From Actinokineospora bangkokensis (GTDB taxonomy: Bacteria; Actinomycetota; Actinomycetes; Mycobacteriales; Pseudonocardiaceae), in contig NZ_MKQR01000006.1 of assembly GCF_001940455.1 (NCBI RefSeq), forward strand, positions 62,001 to 126,000: a stretch of DNA of 64,000 nucleotides, read 5' to 3'. Shown one piece after another: positions 36,231-44,577 of the stretch. Every line of letters starts with the position of its first letter. Within the stretch, counting starts at the first letter, position 1. A program made the position numbers and the translations under genes. The notes beneath the pieces are model-generated. The model did not search any database and was not told where the DNA came from. It saw nothing but the letters and a program-made list of their open reading frames with translations.

Positions 36231-37229
36231 TTATGACAGGACGTCATGAGAAGTGGATTTGCCCGGGTCGGGGAATGCGCCGAGCAGTTCCGCGGTGATG
36301 GCGGCGGCGGGCTCGGTCCCGGTGAGCAGCCCGACGCCCTGCCCCGCGTAGAGCGCCATCTCCGCGACGTCGCCGGTGTGCCCGTCGACCGGTACCTGGT
36401 CGCGGTAGCGCACCTCCGCGCCGAGTTCCGGGTGCTGGGCGATGACCTCGCCCTCCCCCGGCCGGTCGCCGGGGGAGGGGCTGCCCGCCGCCTCCCACCG
36501 GGTCAGGGTCCCGTTGCGCAGCACGCGGTGCGGGGCGTCGGGCCAGCCGTCGCGGAACGCCGTGGTGTGCACGGTGTCGCTCCCGGAGGCCGCGATGAGC
36601 GCGCTGCGGTACACCGGGTGCGCGGCGGACTCCTGCGCCAGCAGGTACCGCGTGCCCACCCACGCGCCCTGCGCGCCGAGCGCCAGCGCCGCCCGGATGC
36701 CGCGGGCGTCGGCGATCCCGCCCGCGGCGAGGACGGGCACGGGGGCGACCCGGCCGACGACCTCGGGCACCAGGGCCAGGGTCGAGGTCGTCCCGCGCAC
36801 GTGCCCGCCCGCTTCCCAGCCCTGGGCGACCACGACGTCGACACCGCTGTCGACCGCGGCCCGCGCCTCCTCGGCATCCCCGACCATGTGCAGGTGCAGC
36901 GCACCCGCCGCGGTGATCGCGGCTCGGTAGGGCGCCGGGTCGCCCCACGAGGTCGAGATCACCCGCACGCCGCTGTCCAGGGCGATCGCGAGCCGGTCGT
37001 GCTGCGGCCAGCGCAGGACGAGGTTCACCGCGAACGCCCGGTCGGTGCGCCGCCCCACCTCCAGCAGGTGCCGCGCCAGCCCGCTCGGCGCCGTCCACGA
37101 CGCGGCCAGCACGCCCAGCGCCCCCGCCTCGGCCACGGCGGCGACGAGGGCGGGGGTGCTGGCGCTGCCGATGGGCGCCTGGGCCAGCGGCGCGGCGAGC
37201 CCGAGCCGCCGCCACCACGCGGCGGTCAC
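36231..37229 (-). CDS. Nitronate monooxygenase / enoylreductase-like FMN protein
   Basis: The 332-residue FMN TIM-barrel protein is of the 2-nitropropane dioxygenase family. It has the N-terminal PLAQAPIGSAS motif, the QGWEAGGHVRG segment (about residue 137) that carries the catalytic His, and the phosphate site AAGGIADARG plus GAQGAWVGTRYL. It would oxidise alkyl nitronates such as propionate-3-nitronate. It begins 10 bp after the stop of the EamA transporter gene, so the two form an operon divergent from a LysR gene. With two diiron oxygenase-type genes in the next operon, detoxification of a nitro compound is one possible role. General housekeeping detoxification is the alternative. Confidence 0.85.
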   Translation of the reverse strand: MTAAWWRRLGLAAPLAQAPIGSASTPALVAAVAEAGALGVLAASWTAPSGLARHLLEVGRRTDRAFAVNLVLRWPQHDRLAIALDSGVRVISTSWGDPAPYRAAITAAGALHLHMVGDAEEARAAVDSGVDVVVAQGWEAGGHVRGTTSTLALVPEVVGRVAPVPVLAAGGIADARGIRAALALGAQGAWVGTRYLLAQESAAHPVYRSALIAASGSDTVHTTAFRDGWPDAPHRVLRNGTLTRWEAAGSPSPGDRPGEGEVIAQHPELGAEVRYRDQVPVDGHTGDVAEMALYAGQGVGLLTGTEPAAAITAELLGAFPDPGKSTSHDVLS

Positions 37230-37239
37230 CGGGTGCCCG

Positions 37240-38292
37240 TCAGTCCGCCGCGGGCTGCGGCGTCGGTGCCGCGGGCGCGGCGGGCACCGGCTTCTTCGCT
37301 CCGCCGAGCCGGGTGACGAGGATGCCCGCGATCACCAGCGCCGCACCCGCGAAGGTGTTCCAGCTGACCGGTTCCGACAGCAGGAACGCCCCGATCGCGG
37401 TGGACCACAGCGGCACCACGTAGGTGACGGTGGAGGCGATGGTGGGGCCCGCCTGCCGGATGACGTTGAGGTTGAGGATGTAGGCGAACCCGGTGCCGAG
37501 CACGCCGAGCACGACCAGCGCGACCGCCGCCCCCCAGCCCGGCCAGTTCGGCGCCGTCGCGGTGACGGCGGTGAGCACGGCCAGTTCCAGCGTCGCGCAG
37601 CCGATCTGCACCGCCGACAGCGCCGCCACCCCGCCCTCGCGGTGGGAGAAGAAGCGCCGCGTGTAGGCGAAGCCCGCGCCGTAGCAGGCGGTCGCGCCCA
37701 GGCAGGCCAGCCCGCCGACCAGGGTGCCGCCCACCAGCCCGCGCCACACCCCGAGCACCACCAGCACCCCGGCGAAGCCGAGGAACAGCCCCGCCGTGCG
37801 GGTGGCGGTCAGCTTCTCGTCGGCGACGATGGCCAGCACGAACACCAGCGTCAGCAGCGGGGTGGTGGCGTTGAAGATGCCCGCCAGCACCGAGTCCACG
37901 TGCTGCTCGCCGTAGGCGAACAGGGCGAACGGCGCGGCGTTGAGCAGCGCGGCCACCACGAGCGCGTGCCCCCAGGTCGCGGGTTCGCGCGGCAGCGGCG
38001 TCCGCTGCACCGCGCACACCACCAGCAGCGCGAGCGCGCCGAACAGGCAGCGCCACAGCGCCACCCAGAGCGGGGCGGTGCCCGCGTCCACCGCCACCTT
38101 GATGAGCGCGAAGCTCGACCCCCACAGCGCCGAGAGCACGATGAAGCTCGGCAGCCAGCGCGCCGCGTCCGCGCGGGCGGGCTCCCCCGAGCCCGGTGCG
38201 GTGCCGGTCGGTGCTGCCGCGCTGGTCGGAGCGGTCGTGCTCGTGGTCGCGTTCGTGGTCGTGCCGGTCGTGTGGTCCGTCGGCCCTGCCAT
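37240..38292 (-). CDS. EamA/DMT-family transporter
   Basis: The 350-residue protein has ten predicted membrane helices arranged as two EamA repeats (SALWGSSFALIKVAV in the first, ACYGAGFAYTRRFF opening the second). The N-terminal 45 residues are a Thr/Ala-rich linker without a signal peptide. The ATG at 38290-38292 is preferred over the one 14 codons upstream, because GGGGGAGGGGG lies at the right distance. It probably exports an amino acid-like or small metabolite. It is divergent from the LysR regulator and co-transcribed with the nitronate monooxygenase gene, a typical regulated exporter-plus-enzyme arrangement. Confidence 0.88.
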   Translation of the reverse strand: MAGPTDHTTGTTTNATTSTTAPTSAAAPTGTAPGSGEPARADAARWLPSFIVLSALWGSSFALIKVAVDAGTAPLWVALWRCLFGALALLVVCAVQRTPLPREPATWGHALVVAALLNAAPFALFAYGEQHVDSVLAGIFNATTPLLTLVFVLAIVADEKLTATRTAGLFLGFAGVLVVLGVWRGLVGGTLVGGLACLGATACYGAGFAYTRRFFSHREGGVAALSAVQIGCATLELAVLTAVTATAPNWPGWGAAVALVVLGVLGTGFAYILNLNVIRQAGPTIASTVTYVVPLWSTAIGAFLLSEPVSWNTFAGAALVIAGILVTRLGGAKKPVPAAPAAPTPQPAAD

Positions 38293-38408
38293 CCCGGTGC
38301 CCCCTCCCCCGCGGGGACCGGGCCCTCCGGCCACCGCTGGACATCATGGTCGGCGGTCGGCCATCATGAGTCAAACAAGTACCGCTCGTCTGCTCATGAG
38401 GACTGTTC
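38293..38408. promoter_or_regulatory. LysR / EamA divergent promoter with TCATGAG sites
   Basis: This 116-bp gap holds two TCATGAG copies (38364-38370 and 38394-38400), and TCATGA at 38407 overlaps the LysR start. TCATGA is itself palindromic. Such repeated dyads between a LysR gene and its divergent target are the expected position for regulator binding. The exact operator is not proven. Confidence 0.45.
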
Positions 38409-39281
38409 ATGACCATCGGGATCCCCCAGATCAAGGCCTTCGTCGCGGTCGCGGAGCGGGCGAGCTTCTCCGAGGCCGCCGAGGACCTCGGGGTGAGCCA
38501 GTCCGCGGTCTCGCACGCGGTGGCCGCGCTGGAGCGCACCACCGGCAGGCCGGTGCTGACCAGGGGGAACAGCGTGCGGCCGACGCTGCTCGGGGAGCGC
38601 ATGCTCGGCCAGGCGCGGGTGGCGCTCGCGGCGCTGTCGGCGCTGGAGGAGCTGGCCCACCGCCGCGACGGCGGGGTGCGCGGCAACCTGGTGCTGGCCG
38701 CCCCGCCCACCGTCTGCCACAGCCTCGTCCCCGCGCTCATCGAGCACTGGCGCGCGGAGTTCCCCGGGGTCACCGTCTCGCTGTTCGAGGGCGGCGACGA
38801 CGAGATCGCCAGCTGGCTCGACGGCGCCAGCGCCGACCTGGCCGTGCTCGTCGACCCCACCGACGTCCCGCCGGGCGCGGTGGTGCTCGCCCGCGACCGC
38901 TTCCACGCCGTGCTGCGCGAGGACCACCCGCTCGTCGGGCGCGCCGAGGTCGACGTGCACGAGCTGGCCGACGACCCGCTGCTGCTGTCCACCAGCGGGT
39001 GCGAGCGCCAGATCCGCGAGCTGTACCGGGCGGCGGGGGAGCCGCTGCACCCGGCCCACCAGGTGCGCCAGCTCAGCACCCTGTTCGCCATGGTGCGCGC
39101 GGGCACCGGCGTGTCGGTGGTGCCGGGGCTCGCGGCGGGGATGGAGGGGCCCGGCGTGGTGCTCGTCCCGCTGGCGCAGCGCGCGGGGCGCACCCTCGTG
39201 CTCACCGGCCCGCACCACCGCCCGTGGCACCCGAGCGCGGCGGCGCTGCTGTCGTCGATGGCCCAGGAGCGGATCGCCTGA
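38409..39281 (+). CDS. LysR-family transcriptional regulator
   Basis: The 290-residue regulator has an N-terminal helix-turn-helix (residues about 3-60; FVAVAERASFSEAAEDLGVSQS spans it) and a periplasmic-binding-like effector domain to the end. It is divergent from the EamA/nitronate monooxygenase operon and most likely controls it in response to a small ligand. The ATG has no strong ribosome site (AGGAC upstream). Its 3' end overlaps the convergent methyltransferase gene by 80 bp, so either gene could affect the other by antisense transcription. Effector unknown. Confidence 0.92.
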   Translation: MTIGIPQIKAFVAVAERASFSEAAEDLGVSQSAVSHAVAALERTTGRPVLTRGNSVRPTLLGERMLGQARVALAALSALEELAHRRDGGVRGNLVLAAPPTVCHSLVPALIEHWRAEFPGVTVSLFEGGDDEIASWLDGASADLAVLVDPTDVPPGAVVLARDRFHAVLREDHPLVGRAEVDVHELADDPLLLSTSGCERQIRELYRAAGEPLHPAHQVRQLSTLFAMVRAGTGVSVVPGLAAGMEGPGVVLVPLAQRAGRTLVLTGPHHRPWHPSAAALLSSMAQERIA

Positions 39282-39945
39282 CCCGGCACACCAGGGTGCC
39301 CGCGCGCACCGTGGTGCCGACCCCGGTGGCGGCCAGCGCCCGGCGCAGCTCCCCGAGCCGCGGGTAGGGCAGGCCGTCGACCCCGGTCAGCGGGTGCACG
39401 CGCACCTCGGCGGCCACCCGCACCAGCTCGCGCACGGCGGCGGCGTGCCAGTCCAGGTCGAACAGGTCGGCGTAGGCGAACAGCAGGTTCGGCACCACGG
39501 CGAGGTCGAACGCGCCGTCGGGGAAGGGCAGCGCGGGCAGGGCGGCGGCGACGTAGTCCGACCCGCCCGCCGCCCGGTCGCGGGCGTAGTCGGCGAGGAA
39601 GCGCAGCGCCGAGCGGCGCCGCCGCTCGACGTACTCCGGCAGCCCCGCCGACCACCCGGCCCCGCCCCGGCGCAGCGCGGCGACGGCCCGGCCGAGCCCG
39701 CGCTCCAGCGCCGCGCCGACCGCGGCCGCCACCTCGTCCGGGGTCCCGGCGTAGAGCGGGTCGGCGCTCACCGCCCGCCCGCCCCGCTCGCGCACGGTGC
39801 GGGCGAAGTCGCTGGCGCCACCTGGGCAGTCCAGCACCCGGGCGCGCAGCAGCGCGGGCTCGTCGAGGCCGAGCGCCGCCAGGTACTCGTCGTAGTCCCG
39901 GGAGGTGATGACGACCTGCTCCGGCGGCGGGTCGAGCCCCCTCAC
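39202..39945 (-). CDS. SAM-dependent methyltransferase-like protein
   Basis: The 247-residue product has SAM motif I VLDCPGGASDFA at about residue 29, an acidic SADPLY after strand 2 and DLAVVPNLLF near motif IV. This is a class I methyltransferase fold with a slightly unusual CPGG in place of GxGxG. The GTG start at 39943-39945 overlaps the stop of the upstream hydrolase gene (GTGA). It is the last gene of the minus-strand operon that begins near 47466. The C-terminal 20 residues are a Gly/Ala/Ser tail overlapping the convergent LysR gene, so the real end may be less conserved. Acceptor unknown. Confidence 0.78.
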   Translation of the reverse strand: MRGLDPPPEQVVITSRDYDEYLAALGLDEPALLRARVLDCPGGASDFARTVRERGGRAVSADPLYAGTPDEVAAAVGAALERGLGRAVAALRRGGAGWSAGLPEYVERRRRSALRFLADYARDRAAGGSDYVAAALPALPFPDGAFDLAVVPNLLFAYADLFDLDWHAAAVRELVRVAAEVRVHPLTGVDGLPYPRLGELRRALAATGVGTTVRAGTLVCRVRRSAPGPSTTAAPPRSGATGGGAGR

Positions 39946-40799
39946 CCCGCTTCGGCGAGGAACGCGGCGACGGCCGCCGCCACCGCCTCGGGGGCCTCCT
40001 CCTGCGGGAAGTCGCCGCACCCGGGCAGCAGCACCAGGCGCGAGCCGGGGATCAGCTCCGCGAAGCGCCGCCCGGTCGACGGCGGCACCAGCCGGTCCTC
40101 GGCGCCGAAGAGCAGCAGGGTCGGCACGGCCAGCCCGTCCAGCGGCCCGGCGAGCGCGTCGAAGGACTCCCCGTAGCTCAGCCGCACGCCGAGCGCGAAG
40201 CGCGCCATCACCGCGCCCCGGGTCGCGAACTGCTGGTGGTAGGCGGCCACGGCGTCCGGGTCCGGGGTGCTCGCGGGCCCGTGCGCCGCCGCCCACTTCT
40301 GCTCGAAGGAGCCCCGGGGCAGCAGCCGCGCCACCAGCGGCCCGAGCACCGGCGTGGCCAGCGCCCGGTACAGGCCCAGGTTCGCCGCGCCCTCGCCCAG
40401 CGCGCCCGCGGCCATCACCACCAGCCGCGACACCCGGTCCGGGTGCAGCGCGGCCAGCCAGGCGGCCAGCGACCCGCCCATCTGGCTGCCCACCACCGCG
40501 GGCGCGGCCAGGTCGAGCGCGTCGAACAGGGACACCAGCAGGCCCGCCGCCGTCCCGGCCGTCCACCCGCCCGCCCGCGGCGCGGGCGACCCGCCGCACC
40601 CGGGCAGGTCGACCAGCACCACCCGGTGCCGCTCGGCCAGCGCGGGCCACACGTCCCGCCACGTCGTCGCGTTGGTGAGGAACCCGTGCAGCAGCACCAC
40701 CGGCGGCCCGTCGACCGGCCCCGCCTCGTACACCCGCAGGTCGGCCCCGTCCAGGGCGATCGTGCGGCCCGCGCCGAGCGCGCTCAGCCCCGGTGTCAC
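39942..40799 (-). CDS. Alpha/beta-hydrolase-fold protein lacking Ser and His catalytic residues
   Basis: The 285-residue protein keeps the fold signatures of alpha/beta hydrolases (VLLHGFLTNATTWRDV, DLPGCGGSP, GAEDRLVPP). The nucleophile elbow reads GSQMGG, with Gln where the Ser should be. The C-terminal catalytic His is Asp (PGCGDFPQEE, normally GCGHFPQ). Only the acid Asp remains. The reading frame is intact and overlaps both neighbours by GTGA junctions, so this is a maintained protein rather than a decaying gene. It may be a non-hydrolytic enzyme (as in some lyases or cofactor-free oxygenases) or a partner of the active hydrolase encoded directly upstream. Confidence 0.82.
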   Translation of the reverse strand: MTPGLSALGAGRTIALDGADLRVYEAGPVDGPPVVLLHGFLTNATTWRDVWPALAERHRVVLVDLPGCGGSPAPRAGGWTAGTAAGLLVSLFDALDLAAPAVVGSQMGGSLAAWLAALHPDRVSRLVVMAAGALGEGAANLGLYRALATPVLGPLVARLLPRGSFEQKWAAAHGPASTPDPDAVAAYHQQFATRGAVMARFALGVRLSYGESFDALAGPLDGLAVPTLLLFGAEDRLVPPSTGRRFAELIPGSRLVLLPGCGDFPQEEAPEAVAAAVAAFLAEAG

Positions 40800-41575
40800 C
40801 GCGCGGCCCCGAAGGTCTCCAGCAGCAGGGCGTTGAACCGGTCGGGGTCCTCCACCGGCGGGATGTGCGCGGCGGGCAGCAGCTCCACCCGCGCCCCCGG
40901 CAGCCGCGCGCCCAGGCGCTCGGTGAGCACCGGCGGGAACAGGATGTCCTCGGCCCCGCCGACCACCAGCGCCGGGCAGCCGGGCGCGCCCAGCCACTCC
41001 TGGCTGTCGTGCTCCAGCGCCCCGCCGTAGATGCTGCTGAGCGCGGCGACGTCGTACTGGTCGAACATCGCCTTGCGCAGCGCCGCCTCGTGCCGCAGCA
41101 GCGCGGGAACCCCCGCCTCGCTGAACAGCATGCTCTTGAGCACCTCCCAGAACCCGGGCAGGTCGTCGCGCTCCAGGAAGCCGTTGAGCATCCGCAGCAG
41201 CTGCTTGGTCGGCCCGTGCGCGGTGCCGAAGGTGGCGATCAGGCCCAGCCCGGCCAGCCGCTCGGCGTGCTTGGCGGCGAAGTGCTGGGCCACCAGGCCG
41301 CCGTGCGACATGCCGACGACCACGGCCCGCTCCACGCCGAGGTGGTCGAGCAGCGCGGCGAGGTCGTCGGCGTGCTCGGCGTTGGTGGGGAAGCCCACCA
41401 GCGACGGCGAGTCGCCGAAGCCGCGCATGTCGTAGGTGATGGTGGTGAAGTGCTCGGTCAGCGCCCGCACCTGGCGCAGCCAGCTGCCCTGGAGGGTGGC
41501 CAGCAGCACCAGCGGCTGCCCGCTGCCGCGCACCCGGTAGCGGATGCTGCCCCCGTCGAGCTCGATCCGGTCCAC
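40796..41575 (-). CDS. Alpha/beta hydrolase (complete triad)
   Basis: The 259-residue protein has an intact triad: Ser in GMSHGG (about residue 92), Asp in GGAEDILFPP and His in PAAHIPP. The DMRGFGDS motif lies after strand 4. It belongs to the broad esterase / haloperoxidase-like / MenH-like group. The GTG at 41573-41575 has an AGGGAAGGG ribosome site. It is translated with the catalytically degenerate paralogue-like protein that follows (overlap GTGA). A role in releasing or cleaving an ester or thioester in the second pathway is likely, but the substrate is unknown. Confidence 0.85.
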   Translation of the reverse strand: MDRIELDGGSIRYRVRGSGQPLVLLATLQGSWLRQVRALTEHFTTITYDMRGFGDSPSLVGFPTNAEHADDLAALLDHLGVERAVVVGMSHGGLVAQHFAAKHAERLAGLGLIATFGTAHGPTKQLLRMLNGFLERDDLPGFWEVLKSMLFSEAGVPALLRHEAALRKAMFDQYDVAALSSIYGGALEHDSQEWLGAPGCPALVVGGAEDILFPPVLTERLGARLPGARVELLPAAHIPPVEDPDRFNALLLETFGAAR

Positions 41576-41619
41576 GTCCTGCCCTTCCCTCTGGGGTTGC
41601 TGGTCGGCTGCGGCGGCGC

Positions 41620-43191
41620 TCACCCCGGCTGCCGGGTCCACTCCGCCGCCGCGCCGTGCACGGCCTCGATCACGTGCCGCCGGGGCTTGCCGGTCTCGGT
41701 CAGGCAGCCCTCCTCGACCGTCGGCATCCGGTCCACCACGGCGAAGGACTTCACCCGCTCCCACGGGTGCAGCCCGCGGTTGACCGGGGCGAGCGCGGCG
41801 GCCACGTCGTCGGCGGTGGGCGCGCTCCCGGCCTCGAAGAACAGCAGGGCGCGCAGCTTGCCGCCGGGGCCGGGCGCGACCTGGCACAGCCCGGCGCCCG
41901 CCGCCGTCGCCAGCGCCGTCTCGATCGGGGTGACGAACACCTTCTCGCCGCTGGGCAGCACCAGGAAGTCGCGCAGCCGCCCGAGCACGCGCAGGAACCC
42001 CTCGTCGTCCAGCTCGCCGACGTCGGCGGTCGGCTCGAACCGGTCGGGGTCCCAGTGCCGGGGCTCGACGCAGCCGTCCACCAGGCGCCCGTGCAGGAAC
42101 GGCGTGGGCGTGCGCACCTGGATCTCCCGGGTGTCGGGGTCCAGCCGCACCTCGCCCCACGGGATCGGCTTGCCCACCGTGCCGGGCTTGCGCGCCGCGG
42201 GGGTGTTGAGGCCGATCATGCCCAGCTCGGTGGTGCCGTACACCTCGTGCACGGGCAGCCCCGCCGCCAGCAGCTCGGCCATCAGCGCCGGGTCGGTCGG
42301 GGCGCTGCCGACGAAGATCGACCGGATCGCGTCGCCGAACACCGCCCGGTACGCCACCGCGGGCGGCGCGCCGCTCTTGCCGACCCGCCACCGCACGTGC
42401 TCCAGCACCCGGGGCACGGTGACGTGCAGGGTGGGCTGGTGGGCGGCGCTGTCGGCGGGCATGTGCGCGGGGTCGGACAGCACGAAGTCCAACCCGGCGC
42501 GCAGTCCCCAGTAGAGCATCATCCGCTGCGGCAGGTGCGACAGCGGCAGGTACAGCAGCAGCCGGTCACCCCGCCCGAACCCGTACAGCTCGGCGAACCT
42601 GTCCATGGTGAACAGCAGCGGCGCCGCCTCCACGGTGAACAGCTTGGGCTCCGACAGCGTCCCGCTCGTCGACACCACCGTGAACGGCCCGGAGCGGGCG
42701 GGGGCGGGCGCGCCGCCGTCCCCGCCCCCGGCCACCAGGTCGGCCACCGCGGGCACGTCGAGCCCCTCGGGCGCCTCGGGCCCGAGGAACACCACGTCCA
42801 GGCCCGCCGCCCGGAACGCCGCCGCCGCGTCCGGGTTGTCGGTGAAGGCCAGCCCGCACCCGCTCTCCCGCGCGACCGCGACCGCGCGCGCCACCGGGGC
42901 GCTGGGGTAGAGCGCCACGGACAGCGCCCCCACCAGCACGCACGCCAGGTCGGCGAGCACCCACTCGTAGCCGGTGACCCCGTGCACGGCCACCCGGTCG
43001 CCCGCGCCCACGCCGCGGCCGCGCAGCGCCGCGGCCAGCGCCCCGGCGTCCGCGCGGCACGCGGCGTGGCTGACCCGCAGCGCCTGCCCGGCGCGGCGGA
43101 ACAGGAACGCGGCGCCCTCCTCGCCCGCCATGCCGTCGAGCACGGCGGGCAGCGAGCAGGCCCGCGGCGCCGCGGTCGCGGTGGTGCTCAC
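41620..43191 (-). CDS. Acyl-CoA synthetase / AMP-dependent ligase
   Basis: The 523-residue adenylate-forming enzyme is of the ANL superfamily. Its P-loop is STSGTLSEPK (about residue 185; usually STGTTGxPK), A5 is VYGTTELGMIG, and the hinge GRLRDFLVLPSGEKV lies near residue 400. There is no carrier domain attached. It activates a carboxylic acid, fatty or aromatic, as the acyl-AMP for transfer to CoA, ACP or an amine. The GTG start overlaps the stop of the diiron oxidase gene (GTGA). In this operon it may supply the acyl group for the N-acyltransferase at the head, or activate the substrate of the diiron enzymes. Confidence 0.88.
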   Translation of the reverse strand: MSTTATAAPRACSLPAVLDGMAGEEGAAFLFRRAGQALRVSHAACRADAGALAAALRGRGVGAGDRVAVHGVTGYEWVLADLACVLVGALSVALYPSAPVARAVAVARESGCGLAFTDNPDAAAAFRAAGLDVVFLGPEAPEGLDVPAVADLVAGGGDGGAPAPARSGPFTVVSTSGTLSEPKLFTVEAAPLLFTMDRFAELYGFGRGDRLLLYLPLSHLPQRMMLYWGLRAGLDFVLSDPAHMPADSAAHQPTLHVTVPRVLEHVRWRVGKSGAPPAVAYRAVFGDAIRSIFVGSAPTDPALMAELLAAGLPVHEVYGTTELGMIGLNTPAARKPGTVGKPIPWGEVRLDPDTREIQVRTPTPFLHGRLVDGCVEPRHWDPDRFEPTADVGELDDEGFLRVLGRLRDFLVLPSGEKVFVTPIETALATAAGAGLCQVAPGPGGKLRALLFFEAGSAPTADDVAAALAPVNRGLHPWERVKSFAVVDRMPTVEEGCLTETGKPRRHVIEAVHGAAAEWTRQPG

Positions 43192-43853
43192 GCCGCGACC
43201 CGCCCCTTGCTCAGCGCGTCGGAGAACAGCTGCCCGTAGGCGCGCAGGGTGTAGCTCCAGGTCGTGACCATCAGCTCGTAGCGCTCGGGGGTCGTCGCCG
43301 CCCGGTCGAACGCCTTGCGCACCAGGGCGATGTGCTCCTGGTCCTCCTCCGAGTGCACCTTGAGGAAGGTGTGCGCGCGCTGGGCGAACTCGTAGGACAC
43401 CATGGCCGAGGTGACCTTGGGGCCCAGCGAGGCGCCCAGGCCCTCGGTGGCCGCGGCGAACCCGAGCAGCGCGGCCGGGTCCTTCATGGACACCGCCCAG
43501 TGGTTCTGCCCCACCATCGTCCAGGTGCCCAGCCCCGGCAGGCCCGACAGGTAGGTGTCGGTGTCGTAGCCCAGGTGCTTGAGGTCCTGCACGCACAGCC
43601 GGTCGTGGTGGCGCTCCTCGATGGCGAGGTTGAGGAAGAAGTCCTGCAACCAGCCCTCGCTGCTGCGCGAGGCCGCCGCGGACAGGAAGTACGGGGTCTG
43701 GTTGACCAGGAAGTAGGTCTCCCGCAGGTAGGCCGCGTACACCTCCTCGGTCAGGTCGCCGCGCAGGATGGTGTCGATGAACGGGTGCTCCACCACGTCG
43801 GTCCGCAGCACGGACTCGGTCTCGGCGAGCGCCTTGTCGTAGGGGCTGGTCAT
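43188..43853 (-). CDS. Heme-oxygenase-like diiron oxidase (TenA/PqqC-like HDO)
   Basis: The 221-residue all-helical protein is of the TenA/PqqC fold. Candidate iron ligands are spaced as in heme-oxygenase-like diiron oxidases: Glu in the RETYFLVNQ helix, the EERHHD pair near residue 82, and the EEDQEH segment near residue 172. Known members oxidise amines to nitro or N-hydroxy groups, cleave amino acids (BesC) or make terminal alkenes from fatty acids (UndA). It overlaps a ferritin-like protein gene by 4 bp (ATGA) and the AMP-ligase by 4 bp, so the three are a functional block. Which of these reactions applies cannot be read from sequence. Confidence 0.78.
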   Translation of the reverse strand: MTSPYDKALAETESVLRTDVVEHPFIDTILRGDLTEEVYAAYLRETYFLVNQTPYFLSAAASRSSEGWLQDFFLNLAIEERHHDRLCVQDLKHLGYDTDTYLSGLPGLGTWTMVGQNHWAVSMKDPAALLGFAAATEGLGASLGPKVTSAMVSYEFAQRAHTFLKVHSEEDQEHIALVRKAFDRAATTPERYELMVTTWSYTLRAYGQLFSDALSKGRVAA

Positions 43854-44566
43854 GCGTCGTCCTCCGTGATCCCGATCCTGGCCATGACGTCGTCGAACCG
43901 GGCCCTGGTGCGCTCGGAGTAGTCGCTGGTGACGAACCCGGCGTCGCGGGCCCAGGCGATCGACTCCTTGAGCTGGCCGCCGAGGTAGCCCTCCATGTGC
44001 TCGCGGTACCACTTGCTGTGCTCCACGGCCCGCTTGCGCGCCTCCGGGTTGGCTTCGAGCACCTGGTTGGCGACGGTGATGCCGAACGCCACGTGCCGCC
44101 GCTCCTCGCGCTCGATGCGGTCGAACTGGTGGAAGTAGGGGGTGCCGCTGCGCGCCAGCTGCGCCAGCTCCTCCATCGCCAGCACGCCCTCGGCGTAGAG
44201 GTTGAGCCCGACCAGCACCTCGACCTCGTCGTCGCTGTAGAACAGCTTGGCGAACCGGTCACCGATGTCGTCGATGCGGTAGGCGTCGTGGTCGAACCCG
44301 TGCCAGGGCTGGCCCAGCAGCTCCACGCCCTCGCGGAACAGCCGGGCGTGCACGACCTCGTCGGCGGCGTGGCGGATGAGGTAGTTCTTCTCCCGCAGGC
44401 CGTTGCGCCGCGGCAGCCACCGCGCGCACAGGTCGATGATGTCCAGCTCGGAGTAGTAGAAGTTGACGTAGACGGTGAGGATCAGGTCCCAGGCGTTGCG
44501 CCCGTACTTGTCGATGATCTCCTGCTTGAGCGTGACCGACGGGTCCCGCTCGGTGGTGGCGGTCAT
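43850..44566 (-). CDS. Ferritin-like diiron protein
   Basis: The 238-residue helical protein carries two carboxylate-His motifs typical of ferritin-like diiron enzymes: DEVVH (about residue 69) and EERRH (about residue 151). Additional Glu residues lie in the first and third helices (YSELD, YAEGVLAMEE). It resembles diiron monooxygenases or N-oxygenases more than storage ferritins. AAGGAG precedes the ATG at 44564-44566. It lies directly before a second, structurally different diiron oxidase, an unusual pairing that suggests two successive oxidations of one substrate. Confidence 0.78.
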   Translation of the reverse strand: MTATTERDPSVTLKQEIIDKYGRNAWDLILTVYVNFYYSELDIIDLCARWLPRRNGLREKNYLIRHAADEVVHARLFREGVELLGQPWHGFDHDAYRIDDIGDRFAKLFYSDDEVEVLVGLNLYAEGVLAMEELAQLARSGTPYFHQFDRIEREERRHVAFGITVANQVLEANPEARKRAVEHSKWYREHMEGYLGGQLKESIAWARDAGFVTSDYSERTRARFDDVMARIGITEDDA

Positions 44567-44577
44567 GCCGCTCTCCT

